Source: Halomonas sp. QHL1 (GTDB lineage: Bacteria > Pseudomonadota > Gammaproteobacteria > Pseudomonadales > Halomonadaceae). From it: 64,000 nt of DNA. Positions 1 to 9,744 of the stretch are shown here, in pieces. Each line of letters starts with the position of its first letter. The first letter of the stretch is position 1. The notes beneath the pieces are model-generated. The model ran no database searches and was not told the origin of the DNA. It saw only the letters and a list, made by a program, of their open reading frames with translations. Position numbers and translations under genes: made by a program. The stretch lies in assembly GCF_001882345.1 (NCBI RefSeq), contig NZ_MINL01000001.1, positions 623,944 to 687,943 on the forward strand, written 5' to 3'.

Positions 1-1410
1 ATCGCGCCCATCCTGTTTTGCCAGGGCCCAGGGCTCTTTATCAGCAATGTAGGTATTGGCCTCGTCCGCCAGTTCCATAATTTTGCGCATTGCCCGGCTA
101 AATTCCCGGGCTTCAAAGTCTTCGGCAATATCATCACCGGCGGCAATAAAGCGGGCGACCATCTGTGGCTCAGCGCAGTGGCTTGAGAGACTTCCACCGC
201 CGAGTTTTTTAACAAAACCGGCGCAGCGGCTGGCAATGTTAACCACCTTGCCGACTAAATCTGAATTTACCCGTGCGGCAAAGTCTTCCAGGTTTAAATC
301 CAAATCATCAACTTTGGATGTAAGCTTCGCGGCGAAGTAGTAGCGCAAGTATTCAGGATTCAGATGATCGGCGTAGGTAGCGGCTTTAATAAAGGTACCG
401 CGGGATTTCGACATCTTGGCGCCGTCTACCGTCAGGAAGCCGTGGCAGTTGACGGCCGTGGGCGTGCGCAGGTCAGCGCCATGCAGCATGGCGGGCCAGA
501 ACAGCGCGTGGAAGTAGACGATGTCTTTGCCGATAAAGTGGTATACCTCGGCGTCGGAATCCTTGTTCCAGTAGCTGTCGAAGTCGATACCTTCGCGGTC
601 ACAGAGATTTTTAAAGCTGGCTAAATAGCCGATCGGCGCATCCAGCCAGACATAGAAGTACTTGCCTGGAGCGTCGGGGATTTCGAAGCCAAAGTAGGGC
701 GCGTCGCGGGAAATGTCCCACTCGTTAAAGCCGGACTCAAACCACTCCATCAGCTTATTGCGGATTTGCGGCTGAACGTGGCCGTCGTCAATCCAACGCT
801 GCAAAAAGTCGGCAAAGTCGGGCAGCTTAAAGAAGTAGTGAGTCGAGGTGCGGACTTCTGGCGTGGCACCGGAAATAGCCGAAACAGGATTAATTAAGTC
901 GGCGGGGGTATAGGTAGCGCCGCATTTTTCGCAGTTATCGCCATACTGGTCATCAGCGCCACATTTAGGGCAGGTGCCTTTAATAAAGCGATCGGCTAGA
1001 AACAGACCTTTTTGGGGGTCAAACATCTGCTCAATATCGCGAGTGGCAATATGGCCTTTATCCCGCAAGCGCTTGTAAATCATTTCGCTGAAGTGGCGGT
1101 TTTCATCGGAGTGGGTCGAGTGGTAGTTGTCGAACCCGACACCAAAACGGGCAAAGTCCGTTTGGTGATCGTTGGAAACCCGTTCAATCAGCGCTTCAGA
1201 GGTAATACCTTCCTGTTCCGCACGCAGCATAATGGCGGTGCCATGGGCGTCATCGGCACACACGTAGTAGCACTGTTGGCCACGGCTTTTCTGGAAACGT
1301 ACCCAGATATCAGTCTGGATGTACTCAAGTAAGTGACCGAGGTGAATGGCTCCGTTGGCGTATGGGAGCGCGCTAGTCACCAAAATGTTGCGCGTGGCGG
1401 TAGTAGACAT
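1..1410 (-). CDS. metG: Methionyl-tRNA synthetase, C-terminal part cut off by window edge
   Basis: Charges tRNA-Met with methionine in the cytoplasm. Reading the minus strand from the ATG at 1410 gives a class I synthetase with the HIGH-type motif near the start ([12 protein letters not shown]), a zinc-knuckle region with paired CxxC motifs ([19 protein letters not shown]), and the KMSKS loop ([11 protein letters not shown]). The window ends after about 470 residues, inside the anticodon-binding helical domain, so the usual C-terminal tRNA-binding domain lies outside. No stop or frameshift was seen in the visible part. It is the first visible gene of a minus-strand stretch. Identity is certain from the motifs; the end coordinate is only the window border. 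Confidence 0.97.
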   Translation of the reverse strand, partial: MSTTATRNILVTSALPYANGAIHLGHLLEYIQTDIWVRFQKSRGQQCYYVCADDAHGTAIMLRAEQEGITSEALIERVSNDHQTDFARFGVGFDNYHSTHSDENRHFSEMIYKRLRDKGHIATRDIEQMFDPQKGLFLADRFIKGTCPKCGADDQYGDNCEKCGATYTPADLINPVSAISGATPEVRTSTHYFFKLPDFADFLQRWIDDGHVQPQIRNKLMEWFESGFNEWDISRDAPYFGFEIPDAPGKYFYVWLDAPIGYLASFKNLCDREGIDFDSYWNKDSDAEVYHFIGKDIVYFHALFWPAMLHGADLRTPTAVNCHGFLTVDGAKMSKSRGTFIKAATYADHLNPEYLRYYFAAKLTSKVDDLDLNLEDFAARVNSDLVGKVVNIASRCAGFVKKLGGGSLSSHCAEPQMVARFIAAGDDIAEDFEAREFSRAMRKIMELADEANTYIADKEPWALAKQDGRD

Positions 1411-1514
1411 GGTGAAGGTTAATTCCGAGTGAATAAGGGTGCCGATCAGGCGATAACATAAAAGACGGCGAAGTCGCTAAACGCTTCGCCGATACCGTTA
1501 CTTGCTAGCAACGA

Positions 1515-1796
1515 TTAATAAAGCGCTTGCTCTTCTTGAACGACTTCACGCAGTAGTTCTAAAAAGAGCTTATCAGCCTCAGAGTGCTCAGCAGGGTCTT
1601 CGGGTATGTGCACACTGGTGGTGTCTGAAATTTCGTTGGCAATCCGAGCCATAACCGCTGGGCTATTGCCTTCGGTTAACTGCTGCCTGGCAATCACAAG
1701 GGATTGCTCAAGAATTTTTGGGTCTTGCAGCAATTTGCGAATAAAGCCACGTAGCTCATTGATGACACGTGTTTTCTGGATTTCTGAACCGGACAT
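1515..1796 (-). CDS. Small conserved-looking protein of unknown function, 93 aa
   Basis: Not recognised. The ATG at 1796 (MSGSEIQKTR) is preferred over the longer in-frame start at 1844 because GGAGA lies a few bases upstream of it. The product is soluble, mostly helical and acidic at the C-terminus (ELLREVVQEEQALY), with no signal peptide, membrane segment or cysteine motif. It lies between metG and a PlsC-like gene on the same strand. The opposite strand also has an open frame here, but it has no ribosome site and reads like a shadow. Being a real gene is likely; no function is proposed. Confidence 0.65.
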   Translation of the reverse strand: MSGSEIQKTRVINELRGFIRKLLQDPKILEQSLVIARQQLTEGNSPAVMARIANEISDTTSVHIPEDPAEHSEADKLFLELLREVVQEEQALY

Positions 1797-1897
1797 AGGA
1801 GTCTCCTTAGGATCGCGATTGACGACAGCGCCAAGCGAAACCAATCAATGCGTTGACCATAGCATTTTTTCTGCCAACGGGCATGAGTTGCACGGCA

Positions 1898-3103
1898 TTA
1901 AACCGTCAGGCGACCGGCCTTGTGTTTAACAGGGTTCGCGTACTGGGCAAGCCAATAAGGGCGCAAAGGCTCAGGCACTTCGGCAAGCCGGGCATTAAAA
2001 CGTTCTCGGTCCTGTCGAGTGATGGCTTTGCGTGCCACTAGCTCTGGGGCTTCTCCCAACGCTTCTAAGGCTAAATAGTGACTGGGGAACAGGCGATAGC
2101 CGCCAATCACCTGGCGGTCAATCTCAGCCGCCACTTCGTCGGGCGTGGCCATATCAGAACCCACTGGCGTACCAAAATGCAGCCGCACGCGCCCTTTGGA
2201 GCCGGTAATGCCCGCGACAATAGAGCGAATATCTTCAAATTCACTCTTGGCGTAGCTGCCCTGGGTATCGATATCGTGCAACTCCTGGGCTTTTTGCACG
2301 TCGCAGGGGTCGTATTCATAGCTAATCGATACCGGCACCAGTTTCAGTTCGGCAATCGCCTCACCAAAGACCATGTCCCGTTCTGCGGCTCGCCTGGCCA
2401 TGATCAACATTTTGATGATGGCGGGCTCAGTGTGGTCGATGCCGTTCTTGGCGCGACCTTCGCGTTGGGCCATCCAAATAGAGTGCTGGTCTTCAGTAAT
2501 AGTGTGGCGAATATAGGCGGACAGCTGCTGATAAGCCGCCAGCATGGCACGCTTGCCCCGCGCGCTGCGCGGCACTATAAAGCTTTTATTAAGCCGCATT
2601 AGATCGGTGACATAGGGCTTCTTAAGCAGGTTGTCACCGATAGCGATACGTACCGTGTCACGGTTCGCTTGATATAGCGCATAGTTAACGAACGCGGGAT
2701 CCAGAGAGATATCGCGGTGATTGCCAATAAATAGATAGGCGCCGTTAGGGTCGAGTTTGTCGAGGCCAGTGACTTCAAACGCATCCGTGGTGGTGCGAAT
2801 CATGCGCTCCATGTAATGGGCAATGCGCATTTGGAACTCATAAACGGATGAAACACCTTTGACTTCGCGCCGTACGGCACGGCTGGCAAAAACACGCGCC
2901 AGAGAGGGTGCCCAGCGTGCCATGCGCGGCAGCCGGAAACGGGTCAGCGCATCCAGCAGCTCGTTGTCACGTGAGAGTCTGGCAAGTACATCGGCCACTT
3001 CATGATCCATAAAGGGCCGAATGTCGGCCCACGGGTCTGTCTCAGTAGAAGCGTTGGTAGCGTTATTTTGATGAGTCATGCGAACCGTTGGATGATAAAC
3101 CAT
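1898..3103 (-). CDS. PlsC-family glycerolipid acyltransferase
   Basis: Probably transfers an acyl chain to lysophosphatidic acid or a related lipid at the inner membrane. About 401 residues, much longer than PlsC itself (about 245). The acyltransferase core begins near residue 125 (FIGNHRDISLDPAF), with a later REGRAK segment corresponding to the EGxR motif and a PVSISYEYDP stretch typical of the fold. The catalytic H and D are separated by five residues here rather than the canonical four; I believe this is normal for a long gammaproteobacterial subfamily, but that is from memory. The N-terminal 100 residues are a helical extension. The start could also be the ATG nine codons downstream (MTHQNN); neither has a strong ribosome site. 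Confidence 0.8.
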   Translation of the reverse strand: MVYHPTVRMTHQNNATNASTETDPWADIRPFMDHEVADVLARLSRDNELLDALTRFRLPRMARWAPSLARVFASRAVRREVKGVSSVYEFQMRIAHYMERMIRTTTDAFEVTGLDKLDPNGAYLFIGNHRDISLDPAFVNYALYQANRDTVRIAIGDNLLKKPYVTDLMRLNKSFIVPRSARGKRAMLAAYQQLSAYIRHTITEDQHSIWMAQREGRAKNGIDHTEPAIIKMLIMARRAAERDMVFGEAIAELKLVPVSISYEYDPCDVQKAQELHDIDTQGSYAKSEFEDIRSIVAGITGSKGRVRLHFGTPVGSDMATPDEVAAEIDRQVIGGYRLFPSHYLALEALGEAPELVARKAITRQDRERFNARLAEVPEPLRPYWLAQYANPVKHKAGRLTV

Positions 3104-3160
3104 GGGTGATTAGGAATAAGTATCGATTAATAGCATCAGGGCCGAAGGGCTATAGAGCCC

Positions 3161-4090
3161 TTATTGCGCCGCGGGTTCCCGCTGCGTTTCGCCGCCAAGC
3201 CACTCTATCAAGCGCGGTATGTCAGCGGATAGCGCTTGCGCCATTAAAATAAAGTCTGTTTCCAGACGGGCAAGCGCATCGTCACCGTCGTCAGCGTGAT
3301 CGGCTTCTTCAATTAAGGCATCGCCAAAACGCAACGATTTCAGCGCCAAATCATCGTGTAGCACAAAGCTTAACCGGCCTTCCAGGCTAACAGCGAGTTT
3401 GCTGGCTTGGCGGCCGCTCTCAAGCAGTTGCTGAATTTCATCGCTGTCTAAATCGACCTGACGGGCGCGCAGCACACCGTCATCGCCTTTGGCTTTGAGT
3501 TCAACCTGATCACCTAGTTGTAGATCGGCAGGGCGGCTAGCCACATCACCCAGCCAGGTGGTCATGGCACGGATAGGCAGCGTCTGTGAACTCAGCGGGG
3601 TAACTTTTAAGCTGCCCAGGGTTTCGCGCAGCAAATCCAGAATGTCTTCGGCGCGGGTGCGCGAGCTGGCATTGATACCGATCATCTGGCTATTGGTATC
3701 CCACCAAAGATCAATTTTCTGGCTACGCACAAAAGCGCGGGGCAATAAATTTTCGGTTACCTGCTCTTTTAACGCGGTCTTCTCTTTGCGGGTCACTTTG
3801 CGGCCTTCGCTGGCCTCAATATCTGCAACCTGCTCATCGACTTCTTCTTTAACAACAGAAGCGGGCAGAAGGCGTTCTTGGCGCAGCGCCGAAAGCAGCC
3901 GATGCGATTGAATTTCGTGAACGAGTTGCCCGCCGCCCATACGTCCAGCGGGTGCGGTCCAGCCCAAGCGGCGTGCATCAGCGTTGCCGAGTGGTTTGGC
4001 GGCATGCTCTTTTAAAGCGCTAGCGAGCTCATCGCTGGATAAAACGGGCGCGTCGTGCAGGCGGTATAAATGCAAGTGCTTAAACCACAT
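3161..4090 (-). CDS. rdgC: Recombination-associated protein RdgC
   Basis: RdgC is a ring-forming, sequence-nonspecific DNA-binding protein that restrains RecA filament activity on the nucleoid. The product begins MWFKHLHLYRLHD, the characteristic RdgC N-terminus (MWFKNLxxYRL), and at about 309 residues matches the family length of about 300. This start at 4090 is chosen over one ten codons upstream because of that conserved N-terminus. The body contains the family-typical GRMGGGQLVHE and LPRAFVRSQKIDLWWDTNSQMIGINASSR segments, seen here as separate stretches along the reading frame. It stands alone, 57 bases from the PlsC-like gene and divergent from the thioesterase gene. Confidence 0.95.
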   Translation of the reverse strand: MWFKHLHLYRLHDAPVLSSDELASALKEHAAKPLGNADARRLGWTAPAGRMGGGQLVHEIQSHRLLSALRQERLLPASVVKEEVDEQVADIEASEGRKVTRKEKTALKEQVTENLLPRAFVRSQKIDLWWDTNSQMIGINASSRTRAEDILDLLRETLGSLKVTPLSSQTLPIRAMTTWLGDVASRPADLQLGDQVELKAKGDDGVLRARQVDLDSDEIQQLLESGRQASKLAVSLEGRLSFVLHDDLALKSLRFGDALIEEADHADDGDDALARLETDFILMAQALSADIPRLIEWLGGETQREPAAQ

Positions 4091-4231
4091 GGGGCCAATC
4101 CTGTTCAAAAGGTGGCACATTATGGCGAAAGCGGGGCATTCCTACCAGCGGCTGCCACCAATCGTCTCTGTTGCACGTGTTTCAAACTTGTGTTTGATTG
4201 AGTTGTTGCCAATCACTATAGAGGAGTCGAT

Positions 4232-4666
4232 ATGAGTACATCGCTGTCACGGGTTCAGTTACGCGTTCGAGGCTATCACTTAGATGGCTACGGGCATGTG
4301 AATAACGCTCGCTACCTGGAATTTATGGAAGAAGGGCGCTGGGATTTTTTTGATCAGCACCCAGAGATGATCAAAGAGCTCCATCAGGCCGGGCGGGCAT
4401 TCGTCGTCGTCAATTTGAACATTGATTATCTGGCCGCTGCCCGCCAAGGGGATGACTTGGAAGTGCTGACTGGAATCATCGACGTCGGTGAGCGAAGTGG
4501 GCTCTGCCACCACCGTATTGTGCGTAAAGATGGCACTGTCATTGCCCGGGCCGATTTAACCTTCGTACTGCTCGATATGCGCGCCAATAAGGCCGCTGCA
4601 ATCGAGGGAGAGGTGCGTGAGGCGTTAGCCGCGTTAACCTTGGGTAAAGAGGCATTTAGCGCTTAA
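4232..4666 (+). CDS. Hotdog-fold acyl-CoA thioesterase (4HBT family)
   Basis: Likely hydrolyses acyl-CoA thioesters in the cytoplasm. The 144-residue product has the single hotdog domain of the YbgC/FadM group: the active-site helix region begins GYHLDGYGHVNNARYLEFMEEGRWDF, where the D-x-x-G-H-V-N-N-A signature contains the catalytic aspartate-equivalent, followed by the sheet strands VVVNLNIDYLAAARQGDDLEV. A clear GAGGAG ribosome site precedes the ATG. It is divergent from rdgC and 150 bases upstream of gyrA, without obvious operon partners. Substrate cannot be told from the sequence. FadM-like long-chain thioesterase is the closest resemblance I recall. Confidence 0.85.
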   Translation: MSTSLSRVQLRVRGYHLDGYGHVNNARYLEFMEEGRWDFFDQHPEMIKELHQAGRAFVVVNLNIDYLAAARQGDDLEVLTGIIDVGERSGLCHHRIVRKDGTVIARADLTFVLLDMRANKAAAIEGEVREALAALTLGKEAFSA

Positions 4667-4818
4667 ACGGCTTTGCTGAGCTCCCTGGCTGCCCTTGCTG
4701 CTTTTGCGGTGGTATGATGGCGGAGTATTTGCGCGCCGCTCTGTGGTAATTACAGGGCGGTGTTTACCAGCGCTTTCAACTCTCGCAGTGCCAATGCAGT
4801 GCAAAGGATCTGACTTTC

Positions 4819-7560
4819 ATGGGTGACATCGCCAGAGAAATCTTGCCCGTCAATATTGAAGACGAGCTTAAACAGTCGTATCTCGACTATGCGATGAGCG
4901 TCATTATCGGCCGCGCGCTTCCAGATGTGCGGGATGGCCTTAAACCGGTTCACCGGCGTGTGCTGTTTGCCATGCATGAACTGGGTAATGATTGGAATAA
5001 ACCGTACAAGAAGTCGGCGCGTGTCGTCGGCGATGTCATCGGTAAATATCATCCGCACGGTGATAGCGCGGTATACGACACCATCGTACGTATGGCGCAG
5101 CACTTTTCGATGCGTCATGTGCTGGTCGACGGCCAGGGCAACTTCGGTTCAATTGATGGGGATAACGCGGCTGCCATGCGTTATACCGAGGTGCGTATGT
5201 CGCGCCTCGCCCACGAACTACTGGCTGACTTGGAAAAAGATACTGTCGATTGGGTGGATAACTACGACGGTACTGAACGTATTCCAGCGGTATTGCCTAC
5301 TAAAACTCCCAATTTGCTGATCAACGGTTCATCGGGCATTGCGGTGGGCATGGCAACCAATATTCCACCGCACAATATGCGTGAAGTGATTGACGGCTGC
5401 TTAGCGTTAATCGACGACTACACGCTGACGGTGGATGACTTGATGGAGTACATCCCCGGGCCTGATTTCCCCACCGGGGCGATCATCAATGGTCGCGCGG
5501 GTATCTTGTCGGCATATCGTACCGGCCGTGGGCGTATTTACGTGCGCGCCTGCCATACCATCGAACATCATGATAAAACCGGTCGCGATCACATTATTAT
5601 TAGTGAGCTGCCGTATCAGGTGAACAAAGCGCGGTTAATTGAAAAGATTGCCGAGCTGGTGAAAGAGAAGAAGATCGAAGGCATCGCTGAGCTGCGCGAT
5701 GAATCGGATAAAGATGGCCTGCGCGTGGTCATTGAAGTTAAGCGCGGCGAGTCCGGCGAAGTAGTGGTCAATAACCTGTTTGCCCAAACGCAACTGCAAA
5801 ACGTGTTCGGGATTAACATGGTGGCGCTGGAAAATGGCCAGCCACGCACCCTCAATCTTAAAGAGATGCTGGAAGCCTTTATTCGCCACCGGCGCGAAGT
5901 GGTTACCCGGCGCACGCTGTATGAGCTGAAAAAAGCCCGTGAGCGTGGGCATCTGTTGGAAGGCTTGGCTGTTGCCATTTCGAATATCGACGAAGTGATC
6001 GAGCTGATCAAAGCCTCGCCCAATGCGGCAGAGGCTCGTGAGAAGCTGCTCGCCAAGACTTGGCAGCCTGGCCAAGTAACCGCCATGTTGGAGCGAGCCG
6101 GGGCTACTTCTTGCAAGCCAGAAGAGCTGGAAGAGGGCTTTGGATTAAACACTGCGGCCACCTCTTATCGGCTTTCGCCCGCCCAGGCGCAGGCGATCCT
6201 TGAGTTACGTCTGCATCGCTTGACGGGCCTTGAGACCGAGAAGCTGCTCGACGAATACTTGAATATTCTTGAGAAAATTGCCGAGCTAACCGAGATACTG
6301 GCGTCTGCTGATCGCTTGATGGAAGTGATTCGCGAAGAGCTACACGCCGTGCGTGACCAGTTTGGCGATGACCGTCGTACTGAAATTCAGGCAAGCCACC
6401 TGGATCTTTCGATTGAAGACTTGATCGCCGAAGAAGACATGGTGGTCACCGTGTCGCGCTCTGGTTACGCCAAAACGCAGCCGCTGTCGGATTACCAAGC
6501 CCAGCGCCGTGGCGGCCGCGGCAAGTCTGCCACCGCCATGAAAGACGAAGATGTGATTGAGCACCTGCTGGTGGCGTCTACTCACGACACCGTGCTGCTA
6601 TTCTCCAATCGCGGCAAAGTGTACTGGCTGAAAGTGTATGAAATGCCCAACGCGAGCCGTGGCTCGCGTGGCAAGCCTCTGGTGAATATGCTGCCGCTGG
6701 AAGAGGGCGAAGCGGTTAACGCCATCTTGCCGGTGCGCGACTACAATCCTGATAACTATATCTTCTTTGCCACGGCCAAAGGTACCGTCAAACGTACTAG
6801 CCTTGAGCAGTTCTCGCGGCCGCGCAGTGTCGGTCTTATTGCGATTGATCTGGAAGAGGGTGACCGCTTAGTGGGCGCTGCCATTACCACCGGTAATGAT
6901 CATGCCATGCTGCTGTCGTCTAACGGCAAGGCCATTCGCTTTGAAGAGGGCAATGCCCGCGCCATGGGTCGTACTGCCCGCGGCGTGCGGGGTATGCGCT
7001 TAGCGGGTGATGCTGAAGTGATTAGTCTGATCATTCCTAAGAGTCAGCAGATCGACGCCGAAGCGGATGCCGAAAATGAAGCGCAGGATTCCAGCCAAGA
7101 GAGCGCTGCCGCCGAAACGACTGATGGTCAAATCTACATTATGACTGCCAGTGAGAACGGTTACGGTAAGCGCACGCGCCTGGAAGAGTTCCCGCTCCGT
7201 GGTCGTGGTGGTCAAGGTGTTATCGCCATGCAAACCAGCGAACGTAACGGTTCGCTAGTGGCAGCCATGCAGGTTTATGACAGCGATGAAATGATGCTGA
7301 TCACTGACCGTGGCACGCTAGTGCGTACCCGTGTGGAAGAGGTCTCGACCACATCACGGAATACCCAGGGCGTAATGCTGATTCGTCTCGGCAAAGAAGA
7401 GAAGCTGGTCAAGACGGTACGCGTTGATGAGCCGGAAGAGAGCGATGAGCTAAGCAGTGTTGAAGAAGCTGGTCTTGAAGAGAGCAGCCTTGAAGACGCG
7501 CAGGCGAATGAAACATCCGATGACGCACAGGAACCGGGGACTGATGACACGTCACTATAA
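4819..7560 (+). CDS. gyrA: DNA gyrase subunit A
   Basis: Breakage-reunion subunit of gyrase, which introduces negative supercoils with GyrB. The 913-residue product has the winged-helix/tower region, the catalytic tyrosine at residue 122 ([11 protein letters not shown]) and the C-terminal beta-pinwheel with its GyrA box ([15 protein letters not shown] is the visible segment). The quinolone-resistance region keeps Ser83 and Asp87 ([10 protein letters not shown], same numbering as E. coli), the wild-type sensitive state. An acidic, low-complexity insert (about residues 750-775) sits between pinwheel blades, and the tail is also strongly acidic, consistent with a halophile proteome. The end overlaps serC by 17 bases in another frame, which suggests translational coupling. 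Confidence 0.98.
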   Translation: MGDIAREILPVNIEDELKQSYLDYAMSVIIGRALPDVRDGLKPVHRRVLFAMHELGNDWNKPYKKSARVVGDVIGKYHPHGDSAVYDTIVRMAQHFSMRHVLVDGQGNFGSIDGDNAAAMRYTEVRMSRLAHELLADLEKDTVDWVDNYDGTERIPAVLPTKTPNLLINGSSGIAVGMATNIPPHNMREVIDGCLALIDDYTLTVDDLMEYIPGPDFPTGAIINGRAGILSAYRTGRGRIYVRACHTIEHHDKTGRDHIIISELPYQVNKARLIEKIAELVKEKKIEGIAELRDESDKDGLRVVIEVKRGESGEVVVNNLFAQTQLQNVFGINMVALENGQPRTLNLKEMLEAFIRHRREVVTRRTLYELKKARERGHLLEGLAVAISNIDEVIELIKASPNAAEAREKLLAKTWQPGQVTAMLERAGATSCKPEELEEGFGLNTAATSYRLSPAQAQAILELRLHRLTGLETEKLLDEYLNILEKIAELTEILASADRLMEVIREELHAVRDQFGDDRRTEIQASHLDLSIEDLIAEEDMVVTVSRSGYAKTQPLSDYQAQRRGGRGKSATAMKDEDVIEHLLVASTHDTVLLFSNRGKVYWLKVYEMPNASRGSRGKPLVNMLPLEEGEAVNAILPVRDYNPDNYIFFATAKGTVKRTSLEQFSRPRSVGLIAIDLEEGDRLVGAAITTGNDHAMLLSSNGKAIRFEEGNARAMGRTARGVRGMRLAGDAEVISLIIPKSQQIDAEADAENEAQDSSQESAAAETTDGQIYIMTASENGYGKRTRLEEFPLRGRGGQGVIAMQTSERNGSLVAAMQVYDSDEMMLITDRGTLVRTRVEEVSTTSRNTQGVMLIRLGKEEKLVKTVRVDEPEESDELSSVEEAGLEESSLEDAQANETSDDAQEPGTDDTSL

Positions 7561-8647
7561 TTTCTGCGCAGGGCCCGCGGCCCTGCCATTCGCTGTGTTG
7601 GAGCGCGCCCGGGAAGAGCTGCTGGACTACCAGGGGCGCGGTCTTTCCGTGATGGAAATGAGTCACCGCAGCGATGAGTTTATCGGCATTGCCGAGCGCG
7701 CAGAGGCTGATTTTCGTCAGCTTCTAGGCGTGCCGGATAATTATAAAGTGCTGTTCTTGCAGGGCGGTGCCAGCCTGCAGTTTGCCATGCTGCCGATGAA
7801 CCTTTTGGGGCAGGGCGGTAGCGGCAACTTTATTCAGACCGGCATCTGGGGCAAGAAAGCGCTCGCTGAGGCGAAGCACCTTGGTTTTGATTGCCATGTG
7901 GCCGCCAGCAGTGAGCCCAATGGTCATACGGCGGTGCCTGCACGTGATGCGCTTCAGGTAAGCGCAGATGCTGCCTATTTGCATTACACCTCTAACGAGA
8001 CGATTGGAGGCTTGGAATTTGACTATATGCCGCATATTCAGCGTGCCGATGGTGCTAGCGTGCCGTTGGTCTGCGATATGTCGTCAAATATCCTCTCTGG
8101 GCCGATCGATGTTAGCGAATTTGGCGTGATCTACGCTGGGGCACAGAAAAATATTGGCCCCGCCGGATTAACGCTGGTGGTCGTGCGTGACGACCTGTTA
8201 GGCAAAGCCCAGGCCAATATTCCTTCGCTATTTGATTATCAAATGCTGGCGGAAGCCGGTTCGATGGTCAATACGCCGCCCACTTACGCTTGGTATTTAG
8301 CCGGGCTGGTATTCCAATGGCTGAAAGACGATATCGGTGGGCTGGCAGCGATGGACGCTATCAATCAGCGTAAAGCCGATAAACTTTACGCGGCGATTGA
8401 TGGCAGTGAGCTTTATAGTAACCCAATTGCTAAAGCCAACCGCTCGCGGATGAACGTGCCTTTTGTATTAGCCGATTCAGCGCTGGATAAAGCGTTTTTA
8501 AAGCAGGCCGATGCGGCGGGGCTGCTTAATTTAAAAGGTCACCGCAGCGTGGGCGGTATGCGTGCCAGCCTTTACAACGCGGTGCCTGAGTCTGCGGTAG
8601 ATGCACTGATTGCATTTATGGCCGATTTTGAAAAAACAAGGGGCTAA
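7544..8647 (+). CDS. serC: Phosphoserine aminotransferase
   Basis: PLP enzyme converting 3-phosphohydroxypyruvate to phosphoserine in serine synthesis, and also acting in pyridoxal phosphate synthesis. The frame is open further upstream inside gyrA, but the true start is the ATG at 7544 ([15 protein letters not shown]), matching the family's conserved N-terminus and giving 367 residues against a usual 360. The PLP-binding lysine lies in [14 protein letters not shown]. The C-terminus has the family stretch [16 protein letters not shown]. It overlaps the end of gyrA and is followed five bases later by pheA, giving a serC-pheA-tyrA/aroA aromatic and serine operon like that known in pseudomonads. 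Confidence 0.97.
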   Translation: MTRHYNFCAGPAALPFAVLERAREELLDYQGRGLSVMEMSHRSDEFIGIAERAEADFRQLLGVPDNYKVLFLQGGASLQFAMLPMNLLGQGGSGNFIQTGIWGKKALAEAKHLGFDCHVAASSEPNGHTAVPARDALQVSADAAYLHYTSNETIGGLEFDYMPHIQRADGASVPLVCDMSSNILSGPIDVSEFGVIYAGAQKNIGPAGLTLVVVRDDLLGKAQANIPSLFDYQMLAEAGSMVNTPPTYAWYLAGLVFQWLKDDIGGLAAMDAINQRKADKLYAAIDGSELYSNPIAKANRSRMNVPFVLADSALDKAFLKQADAAGLLNLKGHRSVGGMRASLYNAVPESAVDALIAFMADFEKTRG

Positions 8648-8652
8648 CCACC

Positions 8653-9744
8653 ATGTCCGACACGTCGATCAATCTGGATGAGCTGCGCCAGCGAATCGAT
8701 CAACTCGATAGCGATATTCTGAATCTGATCAGCGAGCGTGCCAGCTGCGCCCAGCAGGTGGCTCACGTTAAGTTGTCCGAAAATAAAGATGCAGTGTTCT
8801 ATCGCCCCGAGCGAGAGGCGCAGGTACTGCGGCGCATTATGGCGTTGAATAAGGGGCCGCTGGATTCAGAAGAGATGGCGCGGCTGTTTCGCGAAATCAT
8901 GTCGGCGTGTTTGGCGCTTGAACAACCGGTTAAAGTGGCCTACTTGGGCCCTGAAGGCACCTTTACGCAGCAGGCGGCGCTCAAGCACTTTGGTGAAAGC
9001 GCCGTGAGTTTGCCTATGGCAGCCATCGACGAGGTGTTTCGTGAAGTAGAGGCGGGCGCCGTGCATTACGGCGTTGTCCCGGTGGAAAACTCCACCGAAG
9101 GGGTGGTCAATCACACCCTGGACACCTTTATGGACTCCTCGATTAAAATTTGTGGCGAAGTCGTACTGCGTATCCACCACCATTTATTGGTCAGTGAAAC
9201 GACCCGCCGCGATAAAGTCTCGCGTATCTACTCGCACCCGCAGTCTTTTGCCCAGTGTCGCAAATGGCTGGATGCTCACTATCCCCATGCGGAGCGCGTG
9301 CCGGTTTCCTCTAACGCTGAAGCGGCCAAATTAGTCAAAACCGAGTGGCACAGTGCGGCGATTGCGGGTGATATGGCGGCCAAGCTTTATGGCCTTGACC
9401 ATATCGCTGAAAAAATTGAAGACAGCCCCGATAACTCAACGCGGTTTTTGATCATTGGCAACCAGGATGTGCCCATGGCGGGAGAGGATAAAACCTCTAT
9501 TGTGGTTGCCATGCGCAACCAGCCGGGGACGCTGCATGCCTTGTTGGAGCCGTTTCATCGCCACCAAATTGATTTAACGCGCCTTGAAACGCGTCCTTCG
9601 CGTACCGGTGTGTGGAACTACGTCTTTTTTATCGATTTTAAAGGCCATCGTGATGAGCCCAAAGTTGCCGCAGTGCTTGAAGAGGTGCAGCTGCGGGCGG
9701 CGGATCTACGCGTGCTGGGTTCCTACCCCATAGGCGTGCTGTGA
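8653..9744 (+). CDS. pheA: Chorismate mutase / prephenate dehydratase (P-protein)
   Basis: Bifunctional enzyme making phenylpyruvate from chorismate for phenylalanine. Residues 1 to about 95 form an AroQ-type chorismate mutase (LDELRQRIDQLDSDILNLIS). Prephenate dehydratase begins at about 97 (VAYLGPEGTFTQQAALKHFG) and contains the catalytic TRF (DNSTRFLIIG). An ACT domain follows (TSIVVAMRNQPGTLHALLEP) with the inhibitor-binding segment LTRLETRPSRTG, implying feedback control by phenylalanine. At 363 residues the length is normal. It starts five bases after serC and its stop overlaps the next start by four bases, so translation is probably coupled to tyrA-aroA. Confidence 0.97.
   Translation: MSDTSINLDELRQRIDQLDSDILNLISERASCAQQVAHVKLSENKDAVFYRPEREAQVLRRIMALNKGPLDSEEMARLFREIMSACLALEQPVKVAYLGPEGTFTQQAALKHFGESAVSLPMAAIDEVFREVEAGAVHYGVVPVENSTEGVVNHTLDTFMDSSIKICGEVVLRIHHHLLVSETTRRDKVSRIYSHPQSFAQCRKWLDAHYPHAERVPVSSNAEAAKLVKTEWHSAAIAGDMAAKLYGLDHIAEKIEDSPDNSTRFLIIGNQDVPMAGEDKTSIVVAMRNQPGTLHALLEPFHRHQIDLTRLETRPSRTGVWNYVFFIDFKGHRDEPKVAAVLEEVQLRAADLRVLGSYPIGVL

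Noticed and set aside
2078..2602. Plus-strand frame of 174 codons over the acyltransferase gene
   Set aside because: It is antisense to a gene with clear family motifs, and its composition is that of a shadow frame.
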